Notes: generated by a model from the sequence alone, not told the origin. A DNA stretch of 64,000 nt from JAJPKK01 sp963802745 (GCA_963802745.1 CAWDKL010000054.1:248001-312000), one strand, 5' to 3'; positions 46,942 through 55,140 are shown, numbered from the stretch's first letter. Numbers and translations: made by a program.

Positions 46942-49266
46942 TTGAATAGATTTGGAATAGGCCAGGCGGTGTCCCGCTTTGAGGATCCGCGGCTCGTGCG
47001 CGGCGGCGGCCGCTATGTCGATGACATGGTGTTACCCGGCATGGCGTTCGGCTATGTGCTGCGGTCGCCTCACGCGCATGCGCGTATCCGTGCAATCGAT
47101 GTGACGACGGCAAAGGCCGCTCCCGGCGTACTTGCCGTCTTGACCGGGGCCGATTGGCGCGCTTCCAGCTGGGGCGATCTGCCCGTGCCGGGCGGCCTCA
47201 AACGGCGCGGCGGACGTGCCGGTTACCGGCCGCGCTACCCGGCGCTGGTGCTCGACCGCGCCCGCTATGTCGGCGATGCCGTCGCCTTCGTGGTGGCGGA
47301 GACCTACCATCAGGCGGCCGACGCCGCCGAGCTGATCGCGGTCGACTACGATCCGCTGCCGGCGGTGACCTCCACTGCGCTGGCGTCCACGGACGGCGCG
47401 CCGCTGGTGTTCGACGATTGCGACAATAACATTTGCTTCGTCCATTGCGCCGGCGACAAGGCCGCAACCGACGCGGCTTTCGCCCGTGCCACCCACGTGG
47501 TGCGCCAGCATTTCGTCATCAACCGGGTTACCGCGGTGACGATGGAGCCGCGCGGCAGCATCGGGGATTATAATGCCGCCGAGGGCCGCTACACCGTCTA
47601 CACCACACTGCAGCGCACCCATCCGTTCCGCGCCGAGCTCGCCCAGCAAATTCTCAAGGTGCCGGAGAACAAGGTGCGGGTGGTCGCCGGCGACATCGGT
47701 GGCAGCTTCGGGATGAAGTCCGCGGTCTACAACGAGGTGGCGCTGGTGCTGCTCGCCTCGCGCCTGACCGGCCGTCCGGTCAAATGGGTCAGCACCCGCT
47801 CGGAAGCATTTTTGTCCGATGCCCAGGCCCGCGACAACGTCACCGAGGCCGAGCTTGCGCTTGACGCCGACGGCACGTTCCTGGGGCTGCGGGTCAAAAC
47901 GATCGCCAACATGGGCGCCAACCTGCAAACCGCGGCGCCCGCTTTTGTCGGCAATCTCGGCACGCTTGCCGGGGTTTACCGTACACCCGCGATTCATGCC
48001 GACGTGACGGCGGTGTTCACCAACACCAATCCGGTGCGGCCGTATCGGGGCAATGGGCGCCCGGAGGCGGCCTATGTGATCGAGCGCCTTGTCGATCTCG
48101 CCGCCGGCACGCTCGGCATCGACCCGGCCGAATTGCGCCGGCGCAACACCATTCCGCCGGAGGCGATGCCGTTCCGCACCGGACTGACCTTCACCTATGA
48201 CAGCGGCGAATTTGCCAAAAATCTCGACATGGTGCTTCGGCTCGCCGACGCCGACGGGTTTCCTGCCCGGCGTCGCGAGGCGCGTGCTCGTGGCAAGCTG
48301 CGCGGGCTCGGCCTATCGAATACCATCGAGCGCGCCGGCGCACCGAGCTATGAGGGCGCCGAGATCCGGTTCGACCGTGCCGGTACCTTGACGCTGCTCT
48401 GCGGCGCCGTCTCCCAGGGTCAGGGCCACGAAACGATATTCAAGCAGATTTTGTGCGAACGCCTCGGGCTCGACCCCGCCGACATTCACTATCTGCAGGG
48501 CGACACCGATCAGGTGGCTTTCGGCGAGGGCACCGGCGGCTCGCGTACCGCGACGCTCGGGGGTTCCGCGGTCGCTGCCGCCGCCGACAAGGTAATCGCG
48601 AAGGCACGGGCGATTGCGGCCTACGCGCTGAAGGCCGATCCGGCGGCAGTGACATTCACCGATGGTGTGTTCTCGGCCCCGGCTACCAACCAGACCCTGA
48701 CCTTGCCGGAGGTGGCGCGGCTTGCCGCTATGCCCGCCAAGCTGCCGCCCGGCATGGAGCCGGGGCTGGTCGCCGCGGCCATCTATCGCGGTGAGGTGGA
48801 AAATTACCCAAACGGCGCCCATGTGTGCGAACTCGAAATCGACAGCGAGACCGGCGAAGTCGAGATCGTGCGTTACAGCGTCGTGGACGATGTCGGCACC
48901 GTGCTCAATCCGCTGCTGCTCTACGGGCAGATCACCGGCGGCGTCGCGCAAGGGGTCGGCCAAATTCTGCGCGAGGATATCCGCTTCGATGCCGACAGCG
49001 GCGGCCTGATCACCGGATCGTTCATGGACTACGCCATGCCACGGGCAAGCGATCTCTGCGCCGTGGCGATCAAAAGCAATCCGGTCCCGACCAAAACCAA
49101 TCCGCTCGGCGTCAAAGGCGCCGGCGAAGCCGGAACCGTCGGAGCCATGCCGGCCGTCGCCAACGCGCTGGTCGATGCGCTGTCCGAATTCGGGGTCCGC
49201 CACATCGCCATGCCGGCCACCGCCGAAGTGATCTGGCGCGCCATGCGAGAGGGCGGGCAGGGGTAA
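46942..49266 (+). CDS. Stand-alone CoxL-like molybdopterin oxidoreductase
   Basis: A 774-residue xanthine oxidase/CO dehydrogenase large-subunit homologue: IGQAVSRFEDPRLVRGGGRYVDDM, GDIGGSFGMKSAVYNE, PYRGNGRPEAAYVIERLVD, and GVKGAGEAGTVGAMPAVANAL with the catalytic Glu. It has PYRGNGR, not the form I CO dehydrogenase active-site loop AYRCSFR, so CO oxidation should not be assumed. It starts at TTG 46942 just after a strong GGAGGGG. No matching FeS or FAD subunit genes are adjacent. Confidence 0.85.
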   Translation: MNRFGIGQAVSRFEDPRLVRGGGRYVDDMVLPGMAFGYVLRSPHAHARIRAIDVTTAKAAPGVLAVLTGADWRASSWGDLPVPGGLKRRGGRAGYRPRYPALVLDRARYVGDAVAFVVAETYHQAADAAELIAVDYDPLPAVTSTALASTDGAPLVFDDCDNNICFVHCAGDKAATDAAFARATHVVRQHFVINRVTAVTMEPRGSIGDYNAAEGRYTVYTTLQRTHPFRAELAQQILKVPENKVRVVAGDIGGSFGMKSAVYNEVALVLLASRLTGRPVKWVSTRSEAFLSDAQARDNVTEAELALDADGTFLGLRVKTIANMGANLQTAAPAFVGNLGTLAGVYRTPAIHADVTAVFTNTNPVRPYRGNGRPEAAYVIERLVDLAAGTLGIDPAELRRRNTIPPEAMPFRTGLTFTYDSGEFAKNLDMVLRLADADGFPARRREARARGKLRGLGLSNTIERAGAPSYEGAEIRFDRAGTLTLLCGAVSQGQGHETIFKQILCERLGLDPADIHYLQGDTDQVAFGEGTGGSRTATLGGSAVAAAADKVIAKARAIAAYALKADPAAVTFTDGVFSAPATNQTLTLPEVARLAAMPAKLPPGMEPGLVAAAIYRGEVENYPNGAHVCELEIDSETGEVEIVRYSVVDDVGTVLNPLLLYGQITGGVAQGVGQILREDIRFDADSGGLITGSFMDYAMPRASDLCAVAIKSNPVPTKTNPLGVKGAGEAGTVGAMPAVANALVDALSEFGVRHIAMPATAEVIWRAMREGGQG

Positions 49267-49307
49267 CGCTGGGGGGCCAGGTCGCGGCCTTCCGCCTATT
49301 CCTTTGC

Positions 49308-50809
49308 TCAAATGGTCTGGTTGTAGGCACCGACCTCCTTGTGCCTGCGCAGCACGCCATCGACGGCCTTGAACATGTCGTGCATGCGTGCATCCGATAC
49401 CGGGCTTTCCACCACGACCACCAGTTCGGGTTTGTTGGATGACGCGCGCACGAGACCCCAGGTGCCATCCTCCACGGTTACGCGCACGCCGTTGACCGTC
49501 ACCACGCTGCGGATCGGTTGACCCGCCACCATCTCGCCCTTGGCCTGCGCCATCTTGAAATGCTGTACGACCTGATCCACCACACCGTATTTGGTCTCGT
49601 CGGCGCAGTGCGGCGACATGGTGGGTGATTGCCAGGTTTTCGGCAGCGCATCCTTGAGTTCCGAGAGCTTCTTGCCCGGATTGCGGTCGAGCATGTCGCA
49701 GATCGCGAGCGCCGACACGAGGCCGTCGTCATAGCCGCGGCCGAACGGCGCGTTGAAGAAGAAATGGCCGGACTTCTCGAACCCCGCCAGCGCGCCGATT
49801 TCGTGGGTGCGCCGCTTCATATAGGAGTGGCCGGTCTTCCAGTAATCGGCCTTGACGCCGTTCTGCTGCAGCACCGGGTCGGTGACGAACAGGCCGGTGG
49901 ATTTCACATCGACCACAAACGTCGCGCCCGGATGCAAGCGCCGACATGTCGCGCGCCAGCATGACGCCGACCTTGTCGGCGAAAATTTCGTCCCCCTTGT
50001 CATCCACGACGCCGCAGCGGTCGCCGTCGCCGTCGAAGCCGAGACCGACGTCGGCATGGGTTGCCAGCACCGCGTCGCGAATGGCATGCAGCATCGCCAT
50101 GTCTTCCGGGTTGGGATTGTAGCGCGGGAAGCGATGGTCGAGTTCGCAATCAAGCGGCACCACCTCGCAGCCGATCGCCTCCAGCACCCGCGGCGAAAAC
50201 GCACCGGCGGTACCGTTGCCGCACGCCGCGACCACTTTCAACCGGCGTTTGAGCTTCGCCCGGTTGGTCAAATCGGCGATATAGCGGGCCGGAAAATTTT
50301 CCACGAACCGGTAGGCGCCGCCCGCGGCGAATTCGAACTTGGCGCCGAGCACGATCTCCTTGAGGCGGGTCATTTCGTCCGGCCCGAAAGTGAGGGGCCG
50401 GTTGGCGCCCATCTTCACTCCAGTCCAGCCATTGTCGTTGTGCGAGGCCGTCACCATGGCGACGCATGGCACGTCGAGGTCGAACTGCGCGAAATACGCC
50501 ATCGGGGTGACCGCGAGCCCGATGTCGTGGACCCGGCATCCGGACGCCATCAGGCCGGTGATCAGCGCATATTTGATCGAGGCGGAGTAGCTGCGGAAAT
50601 CATGGCCGGTGACGATTTCAGGCTTCACCCCCATCTCGCGGATCAGTGTGCCGAGACCCAGCCCCAGGGCCTGCATGCCCATGAGGTTGATTTCCTTCTC
50701 GAACAGCCACCTGGCATCGTATTCCCGAAAACCCGTGGCCTTCACCATCGGCTCGGATTCGTAGGCGTAGGTGTTGGGCGAGAGCGATCGGCTTCGGGGC
50801 GGGGAACAT
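49308..50809 (-). CDS. Phosphomannomutase/phosphoglucomutase, one or two +1 shifts
   Basis: Alpha-D-phosphohexomutase of 499 residues after repair. Seen: VKATGFREYDARWLF, phosphoserine loop MVTASHNDNGWTGVKMG, Mg loop GFDGDGDRCGVVDDKGDE. An extra base at 49936-49937 splits LARDMSAL from HPGATFVVDVKSTG. A second shift near 50785 separates the likely true start (MFPAPKPI at 50809) from SPNTYAYESEPMVKATG; if that start is wrong, ATG 50748 begins the intact part. It interconverts hexose-1- and 6-phosphates for glycan precursors. Confidence 0.85.
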
Positions 50810-51257
50810 GGCGACCTCGATCGGGGACATTGCGGGGCGAACGGGACATAGCGTACGCTGCGGGCTTCGGGAAGTAAGGCACCATTTCAAGCGCGCCCTG
50901 CGGAGTCTTCGCGTCCCTTTGGCAACATATCCATCATCGCCATCCGACGGCCTGATCCCGTCAAGAACGCAGACCAAACCGCGGCCAGCGCCAAGTACCG
51001 CGTGATGCACCCGGTAGGGCGCAACCAGCACAGCGCATTGCCCCCTTTCCGTTGCACATCCCTTACCCAAGCGGTCGGCGGTGCTATTTTCCCCGCACCT
51101 CCGTCAGCCAACGGTTGTTTGGGAATGCCTGCGGTTTGGCGGCGATCGTAATAAAAATCATTTAAAGGCGGTGGCCGCTGGCTTTGACAAAACCGACGAT
51201 CCAAACCGGAACGGTCATTCTTTCAGATTAATTTCAAATGATTAATCGACGAACACT
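50810..51257. other. Intergenic region between phosphohexomutase and peptide array
   Basis: About 450 bases; no gene is supported on either strand. From about 51120 the base composition drops to AT-richer sequence, which continues through the peptide array. Confidence 0.35.
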
Positions 51258-51317
51258 GCCCAAAACTGTGCAAAGCTGGATTCAGACGCTTGACAACCTT
51301 TTAACACCTCTTAACCT
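51258..51317 (+). promoter_or_regulatory. Array promoter, unit 1
   Basis: GCCCAAAA (51258-51265), then TTGACA (51290-51295), a 16-bp spacer, and TAACCT (51312-51317). Its layout is shared base-for-base in spacing with the promoters at 52059, 52344 and 55421. The match to a sigma-70 type -35 is perfect and the -10 is weak, suggesting an activator; the GCCCAAAA box is a candidate binding site. Confidence 0.7.
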
Positions 51318-51402
51318 TGTTTTCGTCATGTTCGCACCCGGTTGCGGAATGATAGGGATGCGCCGAAAACCTTGCAGAGTAGGCACCAACAGAGAACCGA
51401 CC

Positions 51403-51579
51403 ATGAATTTCGCAACACACAAAGACTCAACCACGGTTGTATTCACCCACGAGAAGCGCCTTTCGCTTGTGGAAGTCACCAAGCATACCGACGTCGCTGT
51501 CGTTGTTGAACCGCTCGAGAATATCACCGGCGGTATCAAAATTAGGTTCAACTTGCCATTGGAATCACTGATGGGATAA
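51403..51579 (+). CDS. Double-glycine leader peptide precursor 1
   Basis: A 58-residue precursor. The leader ends VAVVVEPLENITGG (residues 31-44). Counting back from the cut, hydrophobic residues at -4, -7 and -12 match C39-processed leaders. The predicted mature peptide is only 14 residues (IKIRFNLPLESLMG). The N-terminus is about ten residues longer than in the other copies. ATG 51403 lies 86 bases after the -10, the same distance as in the last array unit. No cysteines. Function unknown; secretion by the transporter at 56105 is inferred. Confidence 0.72.
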   Translation: MNFATHKDSTTVVFTHEKRLSLVEVTKHTDVAVVVEPLENITGGIKIRFNLPLESLMG

Positions 51580-51595
51580 TTAAAGCCAGGCGGAA

Positions 51596-51629
51596 CGAAC
51601 GAAGAGCGGCTTACACCGCTCTTTGTTCG
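51596..51629 (+). terminator. Hairpin after precursor 1
   Basis: A 14-bp stem (core AAGAGCGG / CCGCTCTT) with loop CTTACA, one wobble pair. The same AAGAGCGG core recurs after the other intact precursor genes. No strong U tract follows, so it may stabilise the 3' end as well as terminate. Confidence 0.6.
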
Positions 51630-51759
51630 GTATCAACAGTTCATAGAAAGTAACAATATGCAGCCTTGCCCAAGATTGGCGAGGTCTTGACTTGTCGTCC
51701 GAAAAAGCTGCCAATCCCGCGCTGCGGGTGTGATTTTGCCCATGCTATGTTAGACGATA

Positions 51760-51870
51760 ATTCGAAACTATGCCTTGGAATGTGCCAAATCCCCCGCAGG
51801 CGCTTGACATGCTTTGACACCTTTCTACCCGAATTTCGTCCTCTTCACCATCGGTTGGCGAGGCATAACA
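51760..51870 (+). repeat. Relic of an array promoter unit (unit 2)
   Basis: Contains TTGACA (51804-51809), a 16-bp spacer and TACCCG in place of TAACCT. AATTTCGTC and GGTTGGCG follow, at the spacing of the leader regions in intact units. No precursor gene follows; a reading frame across it (51666-51875) has no leader features. Read as a decayed unit whose gene has been lost. Confidence 0.55.
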
Positions 51871-52058
51871 AATGAACCAACAATAACTTTCAGCGTGCAC
51901 CGATCGCTAATCATGCATGTACTCTCCTCGCGGCCTAAGCGGTTAAATGGCAAATGGCGCAATACTAAACTAGAGGCGCTGAACGGCAGTTAGGTGCATC
52001 CCCGAAACCGCCAAACCGTGCCCTTGTCGGGCTAATCTTAAACAATAAATCTGAAACC

Positions 52059-52118
52059 GCCCAAAACTGTGGAAAGCCTCACCACTGTACTTGACAACTT
52101 TTAGCCTTTCTTTAACCT
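52059..52118 (+). promoter_or_regulatory. Array promoter, unit 3
   Basis: GCCCAAAA at 52059-52066, TTGACA at 52091-52096, 16-bp spacer, TAACCT at 52113-52118. All elements are intact although the gene it drives is decayed. The distance to the former start is 60 bases, not 86, because about 26 bases of the leader region are missing. Confidence 0.65.
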
Positions 52119-52177
52119 ATCTTTCGCCATTTTTACCACAGGTTGCGAAATGATAGGCCACAAACGGAGGACTGACC

Positions 52178-52306
52178 ATAAGTGTACTGAGCCCCCGGAA
52201 CCAACTAACTCTTGCGGATGTCGGGCCAATTGGATGCCGGGTTCAGCGTGTTGACGACTTCGACAATGCCTGTGCCATCGGCATTTTTGTCCCCCCGGAA
52301 GCGTGA
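52178..52306 (+). pseudogene. Decayed double-glycine precursor (ATG changed to ATA)
   Basis: The ribosome-binding site ACGGAGGACTGACC is kept, but the start codon is ATA. The frame reads ISVLSPRNQLTLADVG, clearly matching MSVLSQKKQLSLADVA of the intact copies. It then diverges and ends DNACAIGIFVPPEA at 52306, with no GG. Start-codon loss plus loss of the cleavage site mark it as a dead copy. Confidence 0.65.
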
Positions 52307-52343
52307 TCTTGAAAGCTAATTTCGAACAATAATTCCAACGAAT

Positions 52344-52403
52344 GCCCAAAACCTTGCAAAGGTCAGTTCAATCGCTTGACAAATTTTCAACGCTTTTTAA
52401 CCA
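52344..52403 (+). promoter_or_regulatory. Array promoter, unit 4
   Basis: GCCCAAAA at 52344-52351, TTGACA at 52376-52381, 16-bp spacer, TAACCA at 52398-52403. Same spacings as the other units. The start codon lies 116 bases downstream because of an extra hairpin-bearing segment. Confidence 0.7.
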
Positions 52404-52482
52404 TGATGTCGTAATGTTCGCACTCAAGTGCGGAATGACAGGGGCATGCCGAAAACCTCGCAGAGTAGGCGCAAACAACGAA

Positions 52483-52498
52483 CCGACATGAATGTCGG
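52483..52498 (+). promoter_or_regulatory. Small hairpin next to the ribosome-binding site of unit 4
   Basis: CCGACA-TGAA-TGTCGG, a perfect 6-bp stem, ends seven bases before the ACGGAG ribosome-binding site of precursor 2. It is found only in this unit. It may affect translation; this is inference. Confidence 0.35.
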
Positions 52499-52518
52499 CT
52501 AAAAACGGAGAACTGACC

Positions 52519-52701
52519 ATGAGCGTATTCAGCAACAACAAGCGAATGATGCTTGCGGAAGCCGCCCAACATACCGCCGTCACCGTCGTTGCCGAACCGG
52601 TCGTGAATATCACGGGCGGGATCAAGGCCCAATTGACAGTGAAGCAGCTGTTGGAACAGGAGCAATTGGTGGAGCTGCAATTGTATTCGCCCAGCATCTG
52701 A
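52519..52701 (+). CDS. Double-glycine leader peptide precursor 2
   Basis: A 60-residue precursor starting MSVFSNNKRMMLAEAAQHTA, leader ending VVAEPVVNITGG (GG at 33-34). Predicted mature peptide is 26 residues, IKAQLTVKQL through VELQLYSPSI: Gln/Leu-rich, no cysteine, about net -1. It begins IK like precursor 1 but otherwise differs. ATG 52519 has GGAG eight bases upstream. A perfect hairpin follows. Confidence 0.72.
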   Translation: MSVFSNNKRMMLAEAAQHTAVTVVAEPVVNITGGIKAQLTVKQLLEQEQLVELQLYSPSI

Positions 52702-52718
52702 GGATCGGAAGCTCTCTA

Positions 52719-52744
52719 CGAAGAGCGGTCGATGCCGCTCTTCG
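52719..52744 (+). terminator. Hairpin after precursor 2
   Basis: Perfect 10-bp stem CGAAGAGCGG / CCGCTCTTCG with loop TCGATG, followed by ATTAATAT. Same core as the hairpins after the other precursor genes. Confidence 0.65.
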
Positions 52745-52800
52745 ATTAATATCGGGAAAGCCTACTCTCTTAAAACTCGAAATTTGTAAAAACCGAGCTA

Positions 52801-53974
52801 GTGTTCTGACCCAATTTTAGGATTCCCATCCGACCGCAAATGTGATTCCATCAGGCATGCGAAACATAGATGCATGCCTGTACGTCAGGCCCAGTGATCG
52901 GACGACACTGGAGCGGCTGGTTGCCGATGGCAAGACGCCGCAGAAGATCGTGAAGCGCGCGACCATCGTGCTGTTGTCTGGGCGAGGGCTCGGGACCGCC
53001 GCCATCATGCGCGAGGCACGGGTCTCCAAACCCACGGTTTGGCGGTGGCAGCAGGCCTACATGGAGGGCGGCGTCGAGCGTCTTCTGAAGGACAAGGGCA
53101 AGGGGCCGAAGGCCGGCAAGCCTGCCATCAGCGACGCGGTGCGGCTCGCCATCGTGAAGCGGACCGCTCAGGAAACGCCTGCCAACGCGACGCACTGGAG
53201 CGCGCGCATGCTGGCCGCGGAGATGGGCGTCGGTCACACGACGGTGCAGCGCATTTGGAAGGCGCACGGCCTCAAGCCGCACCTGACACGAACGTTCAAG
53301 CTCTCGAATGATCCGAAATTCGCCGAGAAAGTCGTCGACGTCGTCGGGCTCTATCTCAATCCGCCGGACAAGGCCGTGGTGCTATGCGTCGATGAGAAAA
53401 GCCAAATCCAGGCGCTTGATCGCACCCAACCGGGATTGCCGATCAAGAAGGGCCGCGCCTCCACCATGACACATGACTACAAACGCAATGGGACCACGAC
53501 GCTGTTTGCTGCCCTCGACGTGAAGACCGGCAAGGTGATCGGCGAATGTCTGCCGCGCCATCGCGCCAAGGAATTCCTGCGCTTTCTCAAGACGATCGAT
53601 CGCGCTGTCGCCAAAAGCCTCGACGTGCACGCGATCTGCGACAACTATCGAACCCACAAGACCAAGGAGGTGCAAGCGTGGCTGGCGAAGCACCCACGCT
53701 TCAAACTGCACTTTACTCCGACCTCATCGTCCCGGCTCAATCTTGTCGAGCGGTTGTTCGCCGAAATCACCCGCCAGCGCATCCGGCGCGGCGTGTTCAA
53801 GAGCGTGCCCGATCTCATCGCCGCCATCAACGCCTGGTTGGCCGAGCGCAACACCAAGCCAAAGCCCTTCAAGTGGACGGCCAAAGCCGACACCATCCTG
53901 CAGAAAAATGCCCGCGCTCGCCAAGTCCTGACCCAGGTAGCCGCAATGGGTACCAATTGAATGAGTCAGAACAC
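52801..53974 (+). mobile_element. IS630-family insertion sequence, complete
   Basis: A 1174-bp element. Its ends are inverted repeats (GTGTTCTGAC at the left, GTCAGAACAC at the right; similarity runs a few bases further in), flanked on both sides by TA (52799-52800 and 53975-53976), the standard IS630/Tc1 target duplication. It carries one transposase gene. It lies directly upstream of precursor 3, in place of that unit's promoter. Confidence 0.9.
52857..53960 (+). CDS. IS630-family transposase
   Basis: A 367-residue transposase in a single frame. The N-terminal helix-turn-helix part reads RATIVLLSGRGLGTAAIMREARVSKPTVWRWQQAY. The DDE catalytic core has D in LCVDEKSQIQ, D in AICDNYRTHK, and E in SSRLNLVERLFAE. 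ATG 52857 follows an AGG; an in-frame GTG at 52842 is possible. Intact, so possibly active. Confidence 0.9.
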   Translation: MRNIDACLYVRPSDRTTLERLVADGKTPQKIVKRATIVLLSGRGLGTAAIMREARVSKPTVWRWQQAYMEGGVERLLKDKGKGPKAGKPAISDAVRLAIVKRTAQETPANATHWSARMLAAEMGVGHTTVQRIWKAHGLKPHLTRTFKLSNDPKFAEKVVDVVGLYLNPPDKAVVLCVDEKSQIQALDRTQPGLPIKKGRASTMTHDYKRNGTTTLFAALDVKTGKVIGECLPRHRAKEFLRFLKTIDRAVAKSLDVHAICDNYRTHKTKEVQAWLAKHPRFKLHFTPTSSSRLNLVERLFAEITRQRIRRGVFKSVPDLIAAINAWLAERNTKPKPFKWTAKADTILQKNARARQVLTQVAAMGTN

Positions 53975-54061
53975 TAGTTTTCGTCCGTTCACTGCTGGTT
54001 GTGGAAGGATAGGGACATGCCGAAACTCTCAAGGAGAGTAGGCACAAACGGAGGACTGACC

Positions 54062-54259
54062 ATGAGTGTATTGAGCCAGAAGAAGCAACTGTCGCTCGCG
54101 GACGTTGCCAATGATGCTGACGTCGCTGTCGTTGCCGAAACGCTCGACAATATCACGGGCGGAGCTTTAGTCGAAGCAAAGCCGGAGCCGCGTATCGTCG
54201 TTCTCGTTGAGGACCTCCTAAAGCGCTTGCTGGACCAAAAACTGGAAGTTAAGGCCTAG
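54062..54259 (+). CDS. Double-glycine leader peptide precursor 3
   Basis: A 65-residue precursor: leader MSVLSQKKQLSLADVANDAD... ending VVAETLDNITGG (33-34). The predicted mature peptide is 31 residues, containing PEPRIVVLVEDLLKRLL, an amphipathic helix almost identical to precursor 4. No cysteine; net charge near zero. The ribosome-binding site ACGGAGGACTGACC is kept, but the array promoter is gone: the IS630 element ends at the position just after the -10 in other units. It may be silent or read from the IS. Confidence 0.75.
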   Translation: MSVLSQKKQLSLADVANDADVAVVAETLDNITGGALVEAKPEPRIVVLVEDLLKRLLDQKLEVKA

Positions 54260-54287
54260 CGCATCCAAGTACGGCCACCAGAAGCTA

Positions 54288-54313
54288 CGAAGAGCGGTCG
54301 ATATCGCTCTTCG
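54288..54313 (+). terminator. Hairpin after precursor 3
   Basis: 9-bp stem CGAAGAGCG / CGCTCTTCG with loop GTCGATAT. Homologous to the hairpins after the other precursors. Confidence 0.6.
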
Positions 54314-54386
54314 CCTGACACCGGGAAGCGTCCGACGTTTTAAACGCCAGCGTTGCCCATCATCGAGCTACGCGTCGTGGTTCCTA

Positions 54387-54818
54387 GACCAGATTCCGGT
54401 CAGGTTCGAACATAGCCGGCATGGCGGAAGAAGTTGGCGCATTCCTGCGCTGTGAATTCGGTTACGACGCAGCCGATCCGATGGATCAGGTCCGGAATGG
54501 TTTCTTCGGCGGCCTTGCGTAGATACGCTTTCAGTTTCCAGCGGCGACGCGCTGCCGCCGAAAGGCTTTGCGGCGACGCTTCCGGTCGCCTCAAAGCGTT
54601 GCGCCCACAGCACCACCGTACTGGGGGCGACCGCATAATCCTCCGCCGCCTCACGCCGCGACGCCCCGCCCGCCACCGCCTCGATCACGCGGGCACGCAA
54701 GTCGATCGAATAGGGTTTCGGCATCGATCCCTCCCAAAGCGAATCAGTTGCCGCCAGACTCTGCAGAAACTCAAGCCTTTGGGAATCCTTGTGATTCGAC
54801 CTGACCGGAAAGTGGTTC
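54387..54818 (-). mobile_element. Internally deleted IS630-type element (432 bp)
   Basis: Ends share TTCCGGTCAGGT in inverted orientation (left around 54394, right around 54800), flanked by TA at 54385-54386 and 54819-54820. The paralogous module downstream carries the uninterrupted site (GTGGTTCCTAATGC, TA at 55874-55875), which fixes both borders. Only the N- and C-terminal parts of a transposase remain. Confidence 0.8.
54400..54724 (-). pseudogene. Transposase remnant (IS630 type)
   Basis: Begins MPKPYSIDLRARVIEAVAGGASRREAAEDY (helix-turn-helix of IS630 orfA). In another frame it ends KLKAYLRKAAEETIPDLI...QECANFFRHAGYV, the usual C-terminus of the same family. The DDE catalytic middle is missing, so it cannot transpose by itself. 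Confidence 0.8.
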
Positions 54819-54819
54819 T

Positions 54820-55140
54820 AATGCTTCTGTGCATGCACGGGCAATGGGTCTCTGAGCGGCAATATGAGGGAGACCCAAGTGGCCAACGCCGGCTCGTAGA
54901 CTACCAAACGCCGCTGTCGAGCGATCCGCCAGCCGATCCGTAAGGGAACCGCGGAGGACCGGGTTCGCAGGGACTGGGAGCGTCATGAGGCTGTAATACC
55001 CGCGGCGATATGGTTGTGGCCGGCACTGCGGTGCGGATCAAGTTTTCTATGAAACGATCTCCGACCCCTCGCCGGCTGGATGAAATGGACTGCGGGTTGA
55101 CCTGCCCGGGCATGATCGGCCTACATTACGGGCTTGTCCT
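54820..55140 (+). repeat. Duplicated intergenic + transporter 5' module, copy 1
   Basis: Extended similarity to 55875-56190, including the GGGTCTC hairpin, CAACGCC...CCAAACGCCGCTGTCGA, and the first ~28 codons of the peptidase-ABC transporter. Together with precursors 3 and 4 this shows that a peptide-transporter module was duplicated. Similarity stops abruptly around 55137. Confidence 0.75.
54846..54876 (+). repeat. GGGTCTC/GAGACCC hairpin, copy 1
   Basis: An inverted repeat (TGGGTCTC ... GAGACCCA, 8-bp stem, about 15-base loop) inside the duplicated module. The second copy lies at 55901-55931, with nearly the same loop. Role unknown; it lies between the peptide gene and the transporter gene in both copies. 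Confidence 0.5.

Noticed and set aside
50887..51204. 105-codon minus-strand ORF before the peptide array
   Set aside because: No domain, no ribosome-binding site and composition typical of non-coding sequence.
51666..51875. 69-codon ORF as a further peptide precursor
   Set aside because: It has no GG leader features and runs through a recognisable relic promoter, so it is not a coding copy.
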